From positions 806,001 to 870,000 of the forward strand of contig NZ_JALLGK010000001.1 in the NCBI RefSeq assembly GCF_023072595.1: a stretch of 64,000 nt of DNA. The letters are read 5' to 3'. A program made the position numbers and the translations under genes. Positions 46,339 through 54,633 of the stretch are shown here, in pieces. The notes beneath the pieces are model-generated. The model was not told where the DNA came from and did not search any database. It saw nothing but the letters and a program-made list of their open reading frames with translations. Position 1 is the first letter of the stretch. Each line of letters starts with the position of its first letter. The stretch comes from Streptomyces sp. XM4193 (GTDB lineage Bacteria; Actinomycetota; Actinomycetes; Streptomycetales; Streptomycetaceae).

Positions 46339-47340
46339 GGCGACGGCCGTACGGTCGACCTGGGTGCGGGGCCGTGCGGAGCCGATGAGGCTGCCGACCG
46401 TCATCACACAGCGGTCGCCGTCCCAGGTCCGGCCCGAGACGAAGACGTTGTCGGCCATCAGCCGCTCGATCCACACCTCGTGCCGCAGCACCGCTCCGGG
46501 CCGCACCTCGCCGTGGAAACGGCAGTCGCGGAACGCCGCCGCCACCAGTACACCCTCCGAGGTGTCGGAACACAGCCACAGCAGCACCGAGGACTGCCCG
46601 AAGGACTCCAGCATCAACGCCCTGGGGAACATGTACCGCGACAGCGGCAGCCCGTCGTCCAGCCCCTGGTAGCAGGGCTCCGAACCGGAGACCGCCTTGG
46701 CGACGACGATGCGCCGCCCGGGTTCCAGCGCCTCCACCCGGTCCACCAGCAGCATCGGGTGGCGCACCGGCAGGAGTTCCAGGATCCGGGTGTAGTCCGG
46801 GCCCTCGACCCCGTCGGCGAACCGGCCGGCCCCGCCGCCGTGCGCGCCGTGGGCGCCGTGGGCACGGGGTGCGGGCCAGTCGCCGCCGGGCGCCGCGGTG
46901 CGGTCACCGAGTACGACCTTCACCGAGGCCACCGCGGTGCCGTCCTGCCGCACCCCGTCCGCCTTCAGCTGCCACAGCCCGCCCGCCAGGGGCTCCGCCG
47001 CGACGTCCAGGCGCACCTCGTCGCCGCCCTGCATCGGGGCGAGCCAGCGTGCGGACCGCACCTCGACGAGGTTCAGCGGCTCCTCGGCCCCGAGCAGCGC
47101 GGTCATCGCCTGCCGCAGCCCTTCGAGGACGAAGACGGCCGGCAGCAGCGTCAGACCGGGGAAGTGCCCGACCATGTACGGGTCTTCGGGGTCGACCGTC
47201 TTGTACAGCACGAAACGCGGATGCGGCTCGCGGGCGAGCACCTCCAGGCGGTCGACCGCGCGCAGCGGGCTCGCGTACCCGGACGGCCCGGTCGGTCGGG
47301 TCGCGACCGATCCGCCCGGTGCGAGCAGCGACCCGGTCAC
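46330..47340 (-). CDS. Fused double hot-dog dehydratase
   Basis: A 336-aa fusion of two hot-dog domains. The N-terminal domain has MVGHFPGLTLLPAVFVLEG with His59 and Glu73. The C-terminal domain begins LPVRHPMLLVDRV and has MLESFGQS but no GHFP. This is the same complementary pair as the two separate genes at 300-698 and 1-303, in the same order. A His/Gly-rich linker (AHGAHGAHGGG) joins them. It should dehydrate beta-hydroxyacyl-ACP of the second PKS set. GTG 47340 overlaps the stop of the upstream gene (GTGA). Confidence 0.82.
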   Translation of the reverse strand: MTGSLLAPGGSVATRPTGPSGYASPLRAVDRLEVLAREPHPRFVLYKTVDPEDPYMVGHFPGLTLLPAVFVLEGLRQAMTALLGAEEPLNLVEVRSARWLAPMQGGDEVRLDVAAEPLAGGLWQLKADGVRQDGTAVASVKVVLGDRTAAPGGDWPAPRAHGAHGAHGGGAGRFADGVEGPDYTRILELLPVRHPMLLVDRVEALEPGRRIVVAKAVSGSEPCYQGLDDGLPLSRYMFPRALMLESFGQSSVLLWLCSDTSEGVLVAAAFRDCRFHGEVRPGAVLRHEVWIERLMADNVFVSGRTWDGDRCVMTVGSLIGSARPRTQVDRTAVADA

Positions 47341-47744
47341 ACGAACCACACCTCGTCGTACTCGGGCCAGCGCAGCGACAGTTCGGCGGAGGGCAGGCAG
47401 GTCGTACCGTCGACCAGTCGCTCGGGGTCGAAGCCGAGGGCGGTGACGTCGGCGCGGTCCACGTAGACCGCGAAGCCCTCCTTGACCAGGTCCCGGACCG
47501 AACCCCGGTAGTCGGGCAGGGTGTCCAGCACCATCGTGCCCAGCCGCACCTCGGGACGGTAGTCGTCCTCCTCGACGGCCATCGTCACCGCTGCGCCGCG
47601 CAGCGCCACGTCGATCTGCTCGAACTGCCCGTGCAGATCCAGCAGTCCGTAGAGCGCGTGGAAGAACTGCGCCTCGACCGCGCCGCGGTAGCCGCGGTCG
47701 AGCACACACAGCACACGAGGGCCGCGGCCCTTGGTGGTGGTCAT
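47337..47744 (-). CDS. DsrF/DsrH-like (TusC/TusB fold) protein
   Basis: A 135-aa protein whose layout matches small DsrE-superfamily subunits: an N-terminal strand RVLCVLDRGYRGA, a central EEDDYRP, and a C-terminal WPEYDEVWFV like the TusC end YDVI. Two Cys are present. It is the third of three such genes in a row. TusBCD/DsrEFH complexes relay persulphide sulphur or bind partner proteins; none is expected in a cinnamoyl-peptide pathway. ATG 47744 overlaps the upstream stop (TGATG). The family call is from sequence shape and is moderate. Confidence 0.55.
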   Translation of the reverse strand: MTTTKGRGPRVLCVLDRGYRGAVEAQFFHALYGLLDLHGQFEQIDVALRGAAVTMAVEEDDYRPEVRLGTMVLDTLPDYRGSVRDLVKEGFAVYVDRADVTALGFDPERLVDGTTCLPSAELSLRWPEYDEVWFV

Positions 47745-48157
47745 CAGGCTCCCCCGAGGTAAAGGGTCTGCTTCGCGGAGGTGACGGTCGTCGCCAGCCG
47801 CAGCGGCGACCTGTGCCGCACCTGCGGAATGTGGTGCGTGGAACCGCGCTCCTCGGTGCACGCCGTACAGCTGATCCAGCCGAAACGGCCCTCGCCGTCG
47901 GCGATCATCCGCTGGACGACGGCGGAGGGCGAGGGGTAGTGCCCCTCGGGGTCGCGGGTGTTCGGCAGCTTGGTGTCGCCGAAGGTGTTCTGCGTCATCA
48001 TCGTCGCGTAGCCGCAGGCCCACACCCGCACCGAGCCGCCCCGGTCGAGCACGGCCTGGGACAGGCGCAGCGCGGAGGTGACGACATCGCTGGAGTGCGG
48101 TGCGGTGGTGAGGATCAACAGCAGGTCCCACATGCGGCGTTCCATCGTGCCCGCCAT
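47744..48157 (-). CDS. DsrE/TusD-like protein with conserved cysteines
   Basis: A 137-aa DsrE-superfamily protein: LLILTTAPHSSDVVTSALR, then VRVWACGYATMM and FGWISCTACTEERG, the most Cys-rich of the trio (TusD is the usual catalytic subunit). ATG 48157 is preferred over GTG 48166 because it overlaps the upstream stop (TGATG), as its neighbours do. It is flanked by a DsrE-like and a DsrF/H-like gene, so a heteromeric complex is likely. Its role in the cluster is unknown. Confidence 0.6.
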   Translation of the reverse strand: MAGTMERRMWDLLLILTTAPHSSDVVTSALRLSQAVLDRGGSVRVWACGYATMMTQNTFGDTKLPNTRDPEGHYPSPSAVVQRMIADGEGRFGWISCTACTEERGSTHHIPQVRHRSPLRLATTVTSAKQTLYLGGA

Positions 48158-48534
48158 CAGTGCCACACTCCCCGGCAGTCGTCCTCGGCCAGCGCCGCGG
48201 CGATCACGTCCATGCCGACGAGCGAGGCGTGCGGCGAGAGCGTGGTGGCGCCGAGCGCGCGCTGCGCCGCGGAGAAGTCGTCGACCAGGACCTCGGCGCC
48301 GAGCGCGGCCAGCCGCTCGATCTCGGCGACCGCGGTGCCCACCGCGCTGAAGACCCCGTCCTCGACGAGGAAGACCCGCACCCGGTGACCCGCCTCCGCG
48401 AGCACCACGGCATCGCGGAGGAAGGCACCTGCGGTCGGCCCCGCCCAGTTCCCCTTGCTCTCGATGAGCAGATAGGAACCCGGGCCGGCGGGCGAGTCCC
48501 GCTCGTCGCGGGCGTTCGCCGTCTGCGCTGTCAC
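48157..48534 (-). CDS. DsrE-like protein
   Basis: A 125-aa DsrE-superfamily protein with SYLLIESKGNWAGPTA, VRVFLVEDGVFSA and EVLVDDFSA. It has only one Cys (DDCRG), so it may be a structural subunit. GTG 48534 overlaps the ACP stop (GTGA). It is the first of the DsrE/E/F-like trio between the ACP and the fused dehydratase, so the five genes form one tightly coupled operon. Confidence 0.58.
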   Translation of the reverse strand: MTAQTANARDERDSPAGPGSYLLIESKGNWAGPTAGAFLRDAVVLAEAGHRVRVFLVEDGVFSAVGTAVAEIERLAALGAEVLVDDFSAAQRALGATTLSPHASLVGMDVIAAALAEDDCRGVWH

Positions 48535-48785
48535 TGACCCTGCAGCTTCCGGTTCAGCAGCGCGACGATGTCGGGGAACTTGCGGACCGTCACCAGCTCG
48601 GTCTCGGGGATCTTGATGTCGTACCGGTTCTCCAGCGTGACCGCGAGCTCGAGCGCCACGACGGAGTCGACACCGAGCTCCTCGATGAGCAGTACGTCAT
48701 CGGTCAGCGCCGCAGTCTCGACATCGAGCGTGTCCGCAACGAGATTCCGAAGTTCCGCCTCGTCCAAAGTGGTTTCGACGCTCAC
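48531..48785 (-). CDS. Acyl carrier protein (second PKS set)
   Basis: An 84-aa ACP with GVDSVVALE as the phosphopantetheine site. GTG 48785 is favoured because GGAAAGGGAA lies just upstream; an in-frame ATG at 48809 is an alternative. It is the first gene of the leftward ACP, DsrE-like trio and fused-dehydratase operon, and faces the KS/CLF genes across a divergent promoter. It should serve the KS/CLF at 49038-51328. Confidence 0.9.
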   Translation of the reverse strand: MSVETTLDEAELRNLVADTLDVETAALTDDVLLIEELGVDSVVALELAVTLENRYDIKIPETELVTVRKFPDIVALLNRKLQGQ

Positions 48786-49037
48786 CGGAATTCCCTTTCC
48801 TCGGGCCAATTTTGTGATTCAGTGTGGTTCCCGCGGAGTATTTCCGGGGAATGAGATCTGCCACAGTGATCGGGGCCCACAGTAGGACAGCGGGCGAAAA
48901 GCACAGAAGTGCTGATCCTGGTTGCTGCAGGTACTTGCAATCCTCGTGGTCACCACCTCTTTCCGAATGCAGGCTGAGTAGCGTCGGCAATTTTTGTGCA
49001 GCGCTGCCGCAGCGCTACCCGGAAGCGAGGTGCGTCG
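48786..49037. promoter_or_regulatory. Divergent promoter region of the second PKS block
   Basis: About 250 bp with A/T-rich patches between the ACP gene (left) and the KS gene (right). It holds ttgc-N11-gcaa (48921-48939) with a flanking tgcagg, loosely like the ttgc/gcaa repeat in the 43651 region. The KS GTG 49038 has GCGAGG upstream. No clear -10/-35 was recognised. Confidence 0.55.
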
Positions 49038-50294
49038 GTGACGGTCGTGGTCACTGGGATGGGGTCGGTGAGCTGCTTCGGCAGCGGAACCACCGCTCTG
49101 TGGGACGGACTTCTGCGCGCGGACCAGCTGCCGGTGCCCGCGCCGGACGACTGCGGTCTGTCCTTCCGCCCGAACTTCTACGCGGGCCCCGAGACCCGTT
49201 CCCCGGACGACCCGTCGGGCCCCGCGCCCGGTGAGGACACCCGCGGTGTCTCCTCGCACACCCCCGGCGGGCGCACCAGCGCGCTGATCGCCGCCGCCGT
49301 CGCCGAGGCGGTCGGCGAGGCCGGACTCACCCACGAGCAACTCGCCGACGCCGGCCTGTCGTTGGGTACCTCGCTCGGCGACATCGACCTCGCGGAGCCG
49401 GCGGACGGCGCGACCGCGACAGGCGGGTCCGCAGGCGGGTCCGCAGGCGGGTCCGCGACAGAGCGGGACGGCGGGGTCGAGCGCGGGCTCGCCACGCACC
49501 ACGTCGCATCGGTCATCGCCGCCCGGTTCGGTATCGGCGGCCCCAACCACACGCTGTCCACGGCCTGTTCGGCCGGCGCGTACGCGGTGAGCTGGGGCGC
49601 CGAACTGATCGAGACCGGGCAGGCGGACCTGGTCGTCGTCTGCGGCGGCGACGCCTTCTCCACGGTCGCGGTCGGGACCCTGGAGCGCTTCGAACTCGTC
49701 GACAGCGAACACTGCCGCCCCTTCGACACCGAGCGGGCCGGAATGGTCACCGGCGAGGGCGCGGTGGCGATGGTGCTCGAATCGGCCGAGTCCGCCCGGC
49801 GCCGCGGCGCGACCGCGCACGCCGAACTCGCCGCACACGCCTGGAGTTGCGACGCCCACCACCCGATGGCCCCCGAGCCGACCGGCGCGCAGCTGCGCCG
49901 TGCTGTCGCCGGTGTGCTCGACGGCGTGCCGGAGGCGCCCGGCGCCGTCGTACTGCACCGCGCGGGCGTGGCGGGCAACGACACGGTCGAGGCCGACGCC
50001 GTCGGCGCGGCGCTGTCGGAGCTGATCGCGCCTGCCGAGGTGGCCGGTTCGGCGCCCAAGGCGGTCATGGGCCACACGGCGGGCGCCGCCGGAGTCTTCG
50101 GCTGCGCCATCGCCGCGCTGATCCTGCGCCACGGACTCGTCCCGCCCAACGCCCACGTCGAGAACCTCGATCCCGACTGCCCGCTCGCCGTACCGGTCGA
50201 CAATCCGGTACCGCTCGCCCGGCCGTCCGTTCTGGTGAGCGGCACCGGCTTCGGCGGCAACAACGCCGTACTGCTGTGGAGGGCTGCCGAGTGA
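49038..50294 (+). CDS. Beta-ketoacyl-ACP synthase (third KS alpha)
   Basis: A 418-aa KS with Cys177 (STACSAGAYAV), His307 in a variant VLHRAGVAGND (HGTGT is usual) and His346 in KAVMGHTAGA. Residues ~129-140 are a GGSA-type tandem repeat encoded by three 12-bp units (~49424-49458), a probable loop insertion. It pairs with the CLF gene, which it overlaps (GTGA). It is clearly diverged from the two KS of the left operon, so a second chain or a different elongation step is likely. Confidence 0.88.
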   Translation: MTVVVTGMGSVSCFGSGTTALWDGLLRADQLPVPAPDDCGLSFRPNFYAGPETRSPDDPSGPAPGEDTRGVSSHTPGGRTSALIAAAVAEAVGEAGLTHEQLADAGLSLGTSLGDIDLAEPADGATATGGSAGGSAGGSATERDGGVERGLATHHVASVIAARFGIGGPNHTLSTACSAGAYAVSWGAELIETGQADLVVVCGGDAFSTVAVGTLERFELVDSEHCRPFDTERAGMVTGEGAVAMVLESAESARRRGATAHAELAAHAWSCDAHHPMAPEPTGAQLRRAVAGVLDGVPEAPGAVVLHRAGVAGNDTVEADAVGAALSELIAPAEVAGSAPKAVMGHTAGAAGVFGCAIAALILRHGLVPPNAHVENLDPDCPLAVPVDNPVPLARPSVLVSGTGFGGNNAVLLWRAAE

Positions 50295-51328
50295 GGGTGC
50301 TGATCACCGGAGTGGGGGCGGTGGCGCAGGAGCCGCGGCCCGCCGCCGACGGGACGGACGACGCCTGGTTCGACCCGGTGCCCCACCTGGGGCGGCGCGG
50401 TTGGAAGTACCTCAGCCCGGCCACCCGCTATCTGCTCGCCGCGGGCAACGAGGCCATCGGCCGCCGCCACAGCGACGAGCCGCTCACCGGAACCGCCTCC
50501 GAGCGCTTCGGAGTCGTCGCCGGCACCGAGTACGCGATCGCCGGGGTCCACCGGCGGATGTACGACACCCTGCGCACCGAGGGCGTACGGGGCATCAGCC
50601 CGGCCGAGGTGCCGGCGTTCTCGATGAACACCCCGGCGAGCCAGCTGGCCATCAGCGCCGGCGCCCGTGCCTTCTCGGCCACCGTGACCAACCCGGTGAC
50701 CGCCGGACTGGAGGCCGTGCACTTCGCCGCCACCGCACTGCGCACCGGTCGCGCCGACCGGGTCGTCGCCGCGGCAACGGACCAGACGCCGCCCGGAGTC
50801 GAGGGCCTGGGACACGACGCGGCAGCCGCCGTACTGCTCACGGCGGACGCTGCGGACGTGCCGGGCGGTCCGGTGGACGGTTCGGTCGGCGGTTCGGTCG
50901 GCGGTTCGTACGAGGGCGCGTTGGCGTTGGCCGAGATCACCGGCGGGGTCTCCCGGTTCGTCCCGGTCGACGCGGACGGCCGGTGGAACCCGGTCGCCCT
51001 CGCCCTCGGCGCACGCCGAATCGCCGCCCTGGCGGCGGGAGTCGAGGGCTCGGAGTCGACGGCCCGCCCCCGACTGGTCGTCAGCGCCCCCGCCGCCGCA
51101 CACGAGTTCGCGGTCGCCGTCCGGGAGGCCGTCGGCGACGCGCTCGACACCCCGGGCGGCGGTGTGCGCGACCGGCACACGGAGGTGCAGGAGGCACGGC
51201 ACTGCGCGGTCTCCGGGCTGCTGGAGCTGGTGACACTCGCCAAGTCCGGGGAATCCGCGCTGGTTGTCTCCGTCTCCGGATCGGGCCGGCTCACCGCGAT
51301 AGCACTCGGCAATGCGTCCCGTCCGTAA
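50291..51328 (+). CDS. Chain-length-factor-like KS beta
   Basis: A 345-aa KS-fold protein lacking the catalytic Cys: the elbow region reads VTNPVTAGLEAV. GTG 50291 overlaps the KS stop (GTGA), so the pair is a KS/CLF heterodimer. It carries its own small 12-bp tandem repeat (GSVGG units, ~50877-50908), and the C-terminal half is shortened compared with KS alpha. It probably sets chain length with the KS at 49038. Confidence 0.83.
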   Translation: MRVLITGVGAVAQEPRPAADGTDDAWFDPVPHLGRRGWKYLSPATRYLLAAGNEAIGRRHSDEPLTGTASERFGVVAGTEYAIAGVHRRMYDTLRTEGVRGISPAEVPAFSMNTPASQLAISAGARAFSATVTNPVTAGLEAVHFAATALRTGRADRVVAAATDQTPPGVEGLGHDAAAAVLLTADAADVPGGPVDGSVGGSVGGSYEGALALAEITGGVSRFVPVDADGRWNPVALALGARRIAALAAGVEGSESTARPRLVVSAPAAAHEFAVAVREAVGDALDTPGGGVRDRHTEVQEARHCAVSGLLELVTLAKSGESALVVSVSGSGRLTAIALGNASRP

Positions 51329-51398
51329 TTCCACTAAACAGTGAGCAACTTCTGATGTTCAACGACGACTTTGACCCACCCACTTCGGCCTGGATAGC

Positions 51399-52532
51399 AT
51401 GATGCACATGACAGCCAACCCGGGGCAGCCGGTCGATCGTTTGACGAGAATTCGCAGAATTTCGGGCAATGCGGCGGCTATCGCGGTAGCTCCGTACCTG
51501 TTCATCAAAATTCTCTGGACTTTCGGGTTGTTCGTTCCGACGGAGGAGATGGCCGGCGCCGACTGGCGTGCCATCAACGCCGCGACCGCGGTGCTCGCCG
51601 CCGTCGGGATCACCCTGGCGATGGCGTTCTCCCGCCCCTGGGGCAACAAGCTCCCCGCCTGGCTGGTCGCCCTCCCGGTGTGGGTGGGTACGGGCCTGCT
51701 GGTCCCGATGCTCCTGCTGGCACCGGTCCTCGGCCCCGCCGCGATGAACAAGGACAAGGAAGCGGGCGCCCCCGACTTCTGGATCTACGAGCAGATCCTG
51801 GTGATGATCTCGCTCGTCGGAGCCGGTATCGGCCTGCCCCTGGCGCTGCTCGGCTACGCGAAGGCGCGCTGGCCCGAGGCGCTCGGCGGGCCGCTGGACT
51901 GCGGGGAGCCGCACGGCAGTTCACGCGCGCTCCAGGCGACCGTCGCCAAGCTGCTGGCCGTCGGCTGTGTCCTGCTCGGCGTCGTCAAGATCTACTGGGC
52001 CGTCGGCGGCACCCTCGGCATCGACCCGGACCGGCTCGACGGCCGCGACGTCTGGTGGCACCTGCTGACCCTCAGCACCGGTGTGTGGGCGCTCGCCGGG
52101 GCGTGGGGACTCGTCGTGCTGACGACCTGCCGCGGCTCCCGCCGCTTCCTGCCGCCGATGGGCGCCGCCTGGATCTCCTCCGGGATGCTCTTCGCCTACA
52201 GCGTCTACAACCTGCTCACCCTCACCGACATGCAGCAGCCCGCCCCCGAGGAACCGATCGTCGCCGCCACCACCCGCGAACTCGGCGCCGTGCTCGGTGT
52301 GTTGATGGGCATCGTGATCCTGATGGTGCTGCACGACCGCCGACGCGCCATGGGCGTGGACGCCCCCGCACCCGTCACGGGCGACCCGGCTGCCGGCCGC
52401 GTCGACGCGGGCCGGACCGGAGCCGATCCGCAGGGCGCCGGTGTGCCGCCGACCGGCGGGTTCGGCCGCGAGGCCGGGAGCACCGGCGGCAGCCGGCCGC
52501 ACGACAGCGGCGTCGACAGCAGCGTCGGCTGA
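51399..52532 (+). CDS. Polytopic membrane protein of unknown function
   Basis: About 377 aa with eight probable hydrophobic segments (first near PYLFIKILWTFGLFV, last near LGVLMGIVILMVL) and a ~60-residue Gly/Asp-rich hydrophilic C-terminal tail. I recognise no transporter signature. It sits between the KS/CLF pair and a strong bidirectional terminator, so it may be part of the cluster or a resident gene. ATG 51399 is tentative because ATGs at 51402 and 51408 are also in frame. Confidence 0.72.
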   Translation: MMHMTANPGQPVDRLTRIRRISGNAAAIAVAPYLFIKILWTFGLFVPTEEMAGADWRAINAATAVLAAVGITLAMAFSRPWGNKLPAWLVALPVWVGTGLLVPMLLLAPVLGPAAMNKDKEAGAPDFWIYEQILVMISLVGAGIGLPLALLGYAKARWPEALGGPLDCGEPHGSSRALQATVAKLLAVGCVLLGVVKIYWAVGGTLGIDPDRLDGRDVWWHLLTLSTGVWALAGAWGLVVLTTCRGSRRFLPPMGAAWISSGMLFAYSVYNLLTLTDMQQPAPEEPIVAATTRELGAVLGVLMGIVILMVLHDRRRAMGVDAPAPVTGDPAAGRVDAGRTGADPQGAGVPPTGGFGREAGSTGGSRPHDSGVDSSVG

Positions 52533-52563
52533 CGACCGACCGCCCGCCCGTCACCGCACGGAG

Positions 52564-52614
52564 ACAGGCCGAGGGCCGCGCGTACGCATCCGGTACGTGC
52601 GGCCCTCGGCCTGT
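52564..52614. terminator. Strong bidirectional hairpin terminator
   Basis: A perfect 16-bp stem (acaggccgagggccgc, 52564-52579, with 52599-52614) between the membrane-protein gene (+) and the thioesterase gene (-). Confidence 0.85.
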
Positions 52615-52901
52615 GTGGGGTTACGCGGGCCGGGTGCGCGGGCCGGGCTGTCCCGCTCGGCGCTGTGCGCGCCGCACACCCGGCCCGGAGGCGCACGGCC
52701 CGAACAGCCGCCCTGCGCGTCGGCGTGCGGCGAGTCGGCGTGCGGCGCGTACGTCCTGGCGTGCGGCGGAACGGAGACGAGCGCCCGGCCGACCGCTCCC
52801 GTCGGGAGCAACCGTCCGGACGCTCGTGTCCGTTCCGCGTGTCCGTCCTGCGTGCCCGCAGCGGTGTGCGGGGCAGGCGTTCCGCGTGTCCGTCCTGCGC
52901 G
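52615..52901. other. Non-coding convergent gap with direct repeat
   Basis: Very G/C-rich sequence with no convincing gene. A ~20-bp direct repeat, cgttccgcgtgtccgtcctg, occurs near 52832 and near 52879, and smaller gcgtgcggcg repeats occur near 52732. I see no other function. Confidence 0.6.
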
Positions 52902-53678
52902 TCAGCGTGCCGCGCAGGAGGTCGTGTCCGGGCTCGGCGCCGTGCACAACTCCGGCAGCCGCGCCCAGAGTTCGGGCGTGTAGAAGTGCCCGCCGGGCAG
53001 CTCCTCGGCGTGGAACGGCCCGTCGGTCAGCGCCGCCCAGTTCCGCTCCAGAACCGCGAAGTCGGCACTGTCCTCGGCGCCGTAGAGCACCCGTGTGGGC
53101 ACCGAGATCCGGGTGCCCTCGGCGTACCGGTACGACTCCGACACCTGGAGGTCGGCCCGGAGCAGCTCCACCGCGAGCTTCACGAGCTCCGGCTCGTTGG
53201 CCACGATCGAGCTCATCTGCCCGAACTCGCGCATCCAGCGCACCAGGGCCGCGTCGCTCTGGCCGGTGTGCGGCACGTCGGGGCGCTCCTCGTGGCGGTT
53301 CTGCGGTGCCACGCCGCCCGAGACGACGAGCGCCGACGGCGGGGTGACACCGAGCCGCTCCAGCTGCGCGACCGTCTCGAACGCCATCCACGAACCCATG
53401 CTGTGTCCGAAGAGGGTGTACGGGCGGCCGGCGATGCCGCGCACCGCGCGCACCACGTCGTCGCGCAGCGCGACCCAGTCGGTCGCGAACGGCACACCGA
53501 AGCGCGCCTCCCGGCCCGGGTAGCAGATCAGCGCCAACTCCACGTCCGGCGGCAGGACTTCCGCCCACTGCCGGAAGGGTGCGGTGCCGCCGCCGCAGTA
53601 GCTGAGGCAGACCAGCACCCGGTCGGCGTTCGGTCGGGGAAGCGGCCGTTGCACCGCCGCGGTGGAATCCGTCTGCAT
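52902..53678 (-). CDS. Type II thioesterase
   Basis: A 258-aa type II thioesterase with nucleophile LFGHSMGSWMAFE, Asp in the usual loop and His in LPGGHFYTPE. It differs clearly from the one at 18165-18866, so the cluster has two editing thioesterases plus the embedded TE and the Cys hydrolase. It is 44 bp upstream of nothing but follows the mbtH-like gene in the same direction, likely one transcript. It starts at ATG 53678. Confidence 0.9.
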   Translation of the reverse strand: MQTDSTAAVQRPLPRPNADRVLVCLSYCGGGTAPFRQWAEVLPPDVELALICYPGREARFGVPFATDWVALRDDVVRAVRGIAGRPYTLFGHSMGSWMAFETVAQLERLGVTPPSALVVSGGVAPQNRHEERPDVPHTGQSDAALVRWMREFGQMSSIVANEPELVKLAVELLRADLQVSESYRYAEGTRISVPTRVLYGAEDSADFAVLERNWAALTDGPFHAEELPGGHFYTPELWARLPELCTAPSPDTTSCAAR

Positions 53679-53721
53679 GATCGTCCTCTCCGACGTACGT
53701 CCCTGCTGAACCTGTGCGGTC

Positions 53722-53940
53722 CTACTGGGAGTTCTCCATCTGCCGCACGAGGCTCAGCGGGCGCATGTCGGTCCAGTTCTCGTCGACGTAGTCCAGGCAG
53801 GCCTGCTTGCTGTCCTCGCCGTGGGCGACGGTCCAGCCGGCGGGCACCTCGGCGAAGACGGGCCACAGCGAGTGCTGGCCCTCCTCGTTGACGAGTACGT
53901 AGTACTGGGCGTCGTTGTCCTCGAACGGGTTGGTGCTCAT
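53722..53940 (-). CDS. MbtH-like protein
   Basis: A 72-aa MbtH-like protein. The signature residues are present ([28 protein letters not shown]). Such proteins bind A domains and are often needed for their folding or activity; here several A domains, including the two trans ones, may depend on it. ATG 53940. It is upstream of the thioesterase gene and downstream of a LysR-type gene on the same strand. Confidence 0.96.
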   Translation of the reverse strand: MSTNPFEDNDAQYYVLVNEEGQHSLWPVFAEVPAGWTVAHGEDSKQACLDYVDENWTDMRPLSLVRQMENSQ

Positions 53941-54068
53941 CTCTTGTCTCCAGGTGTGTGGCGTCCGTCTGCGGTGACCCGGCCGCACGCGGCGGACGGG
54001 AGTCGAGGGCGACCGGGGGCGAGGCGGGTGAGCGCGCGGCGGTCCCGGTCGGCGGTCTGGCCGGCGGC

Positions 54069-54389
54069 CTAGGCGGTGTCCTGCCGCACTATCGGCAGAT
54101 CGGCTTCCCCCTTGGCTTCCGTCTCCTGTTCGGAACGGGTGCCGTGGGGGTCGCGAATGTTGTCGATCAGCATCAGTACGGCGCGCACCGACGGCAGAAT
54201 CATTTGGCCGTCGCCGGTCAACCGCGCACCACTGGGATGTCTGGCGAAAAGCTTGTAGCCGAGCGAGCGTTCGAGGCATTTGATCTGGTAGGTGATCGCC
54301 GGCTGGGAGTAACCCAGTTGCCGCGCCGCGACATCCATTCGCCCGGCTTCCGCAATCGAAACAAATGCTCGGAACTCGCGCTCGTGCAT
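54069..54389 (-). CDS. LysR-type HTH-only regulator (no effector domain)
   Basis: A 106-aa protein containing a LysR winged-helix ([33 protein letters not shown]) and nothing of the ~200-residue co-inducer-binding region; the rest is an acidic tail ending RQDTA. ATG 54389 has GGGGGG upstream and is preferred over the more upstream codon at 54434. It may be a short pathway-specific DNA-binding protein or a truncated LysR gene. The stop is normal and I see no remnant downstream. Confidence 0.82.
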   Translation of the reverse strand: MHEREFRAFVSIAEAGRMDVAARQLGYSQPAITYQIKCLERSLGYKLFARHPSGARLTGDGQMILPSVRAVLMLIDNIRDPHGTRSEQETEAKGEADLPIVRQDTA

Positions 54390-54500
54390 CCTGCCCCCCG
54401 CGTATGGCCCGTACCAAGGCGAAAACTCGATCACAAACCGCCGATATCACGAACCCTACAGACGCCGAACCTCTGTTCTCCCCACTGCTTTCAGGAAGCT

Positions 54501-54552
54501 GCACACCGCAGCCGCGGTCGGGAGTGAGTCCTCGACCGCGGCTGCGGTGTGC
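54501..54552 (-). terminator. Perfect hairpin terminator of the aldehyde dehydrogenase gene
   Basis: A perfect 20-bp inverted repeat (54501-54520 with 54533-54552) with a 12-nt loop, downstream of the leftward aldehyde dehydrogenase gene. It lies close to where the cluster ends. Confidence 0.85.
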
Positions 54553-54633
54553 GCCACCGTGCGGGGTGCGTCACCGCGGGGTGCGCCACCGTGCGGGGGT
54601 ACGGCCTCGCGCGCCGCGGAGGCCGGGGGAGCC

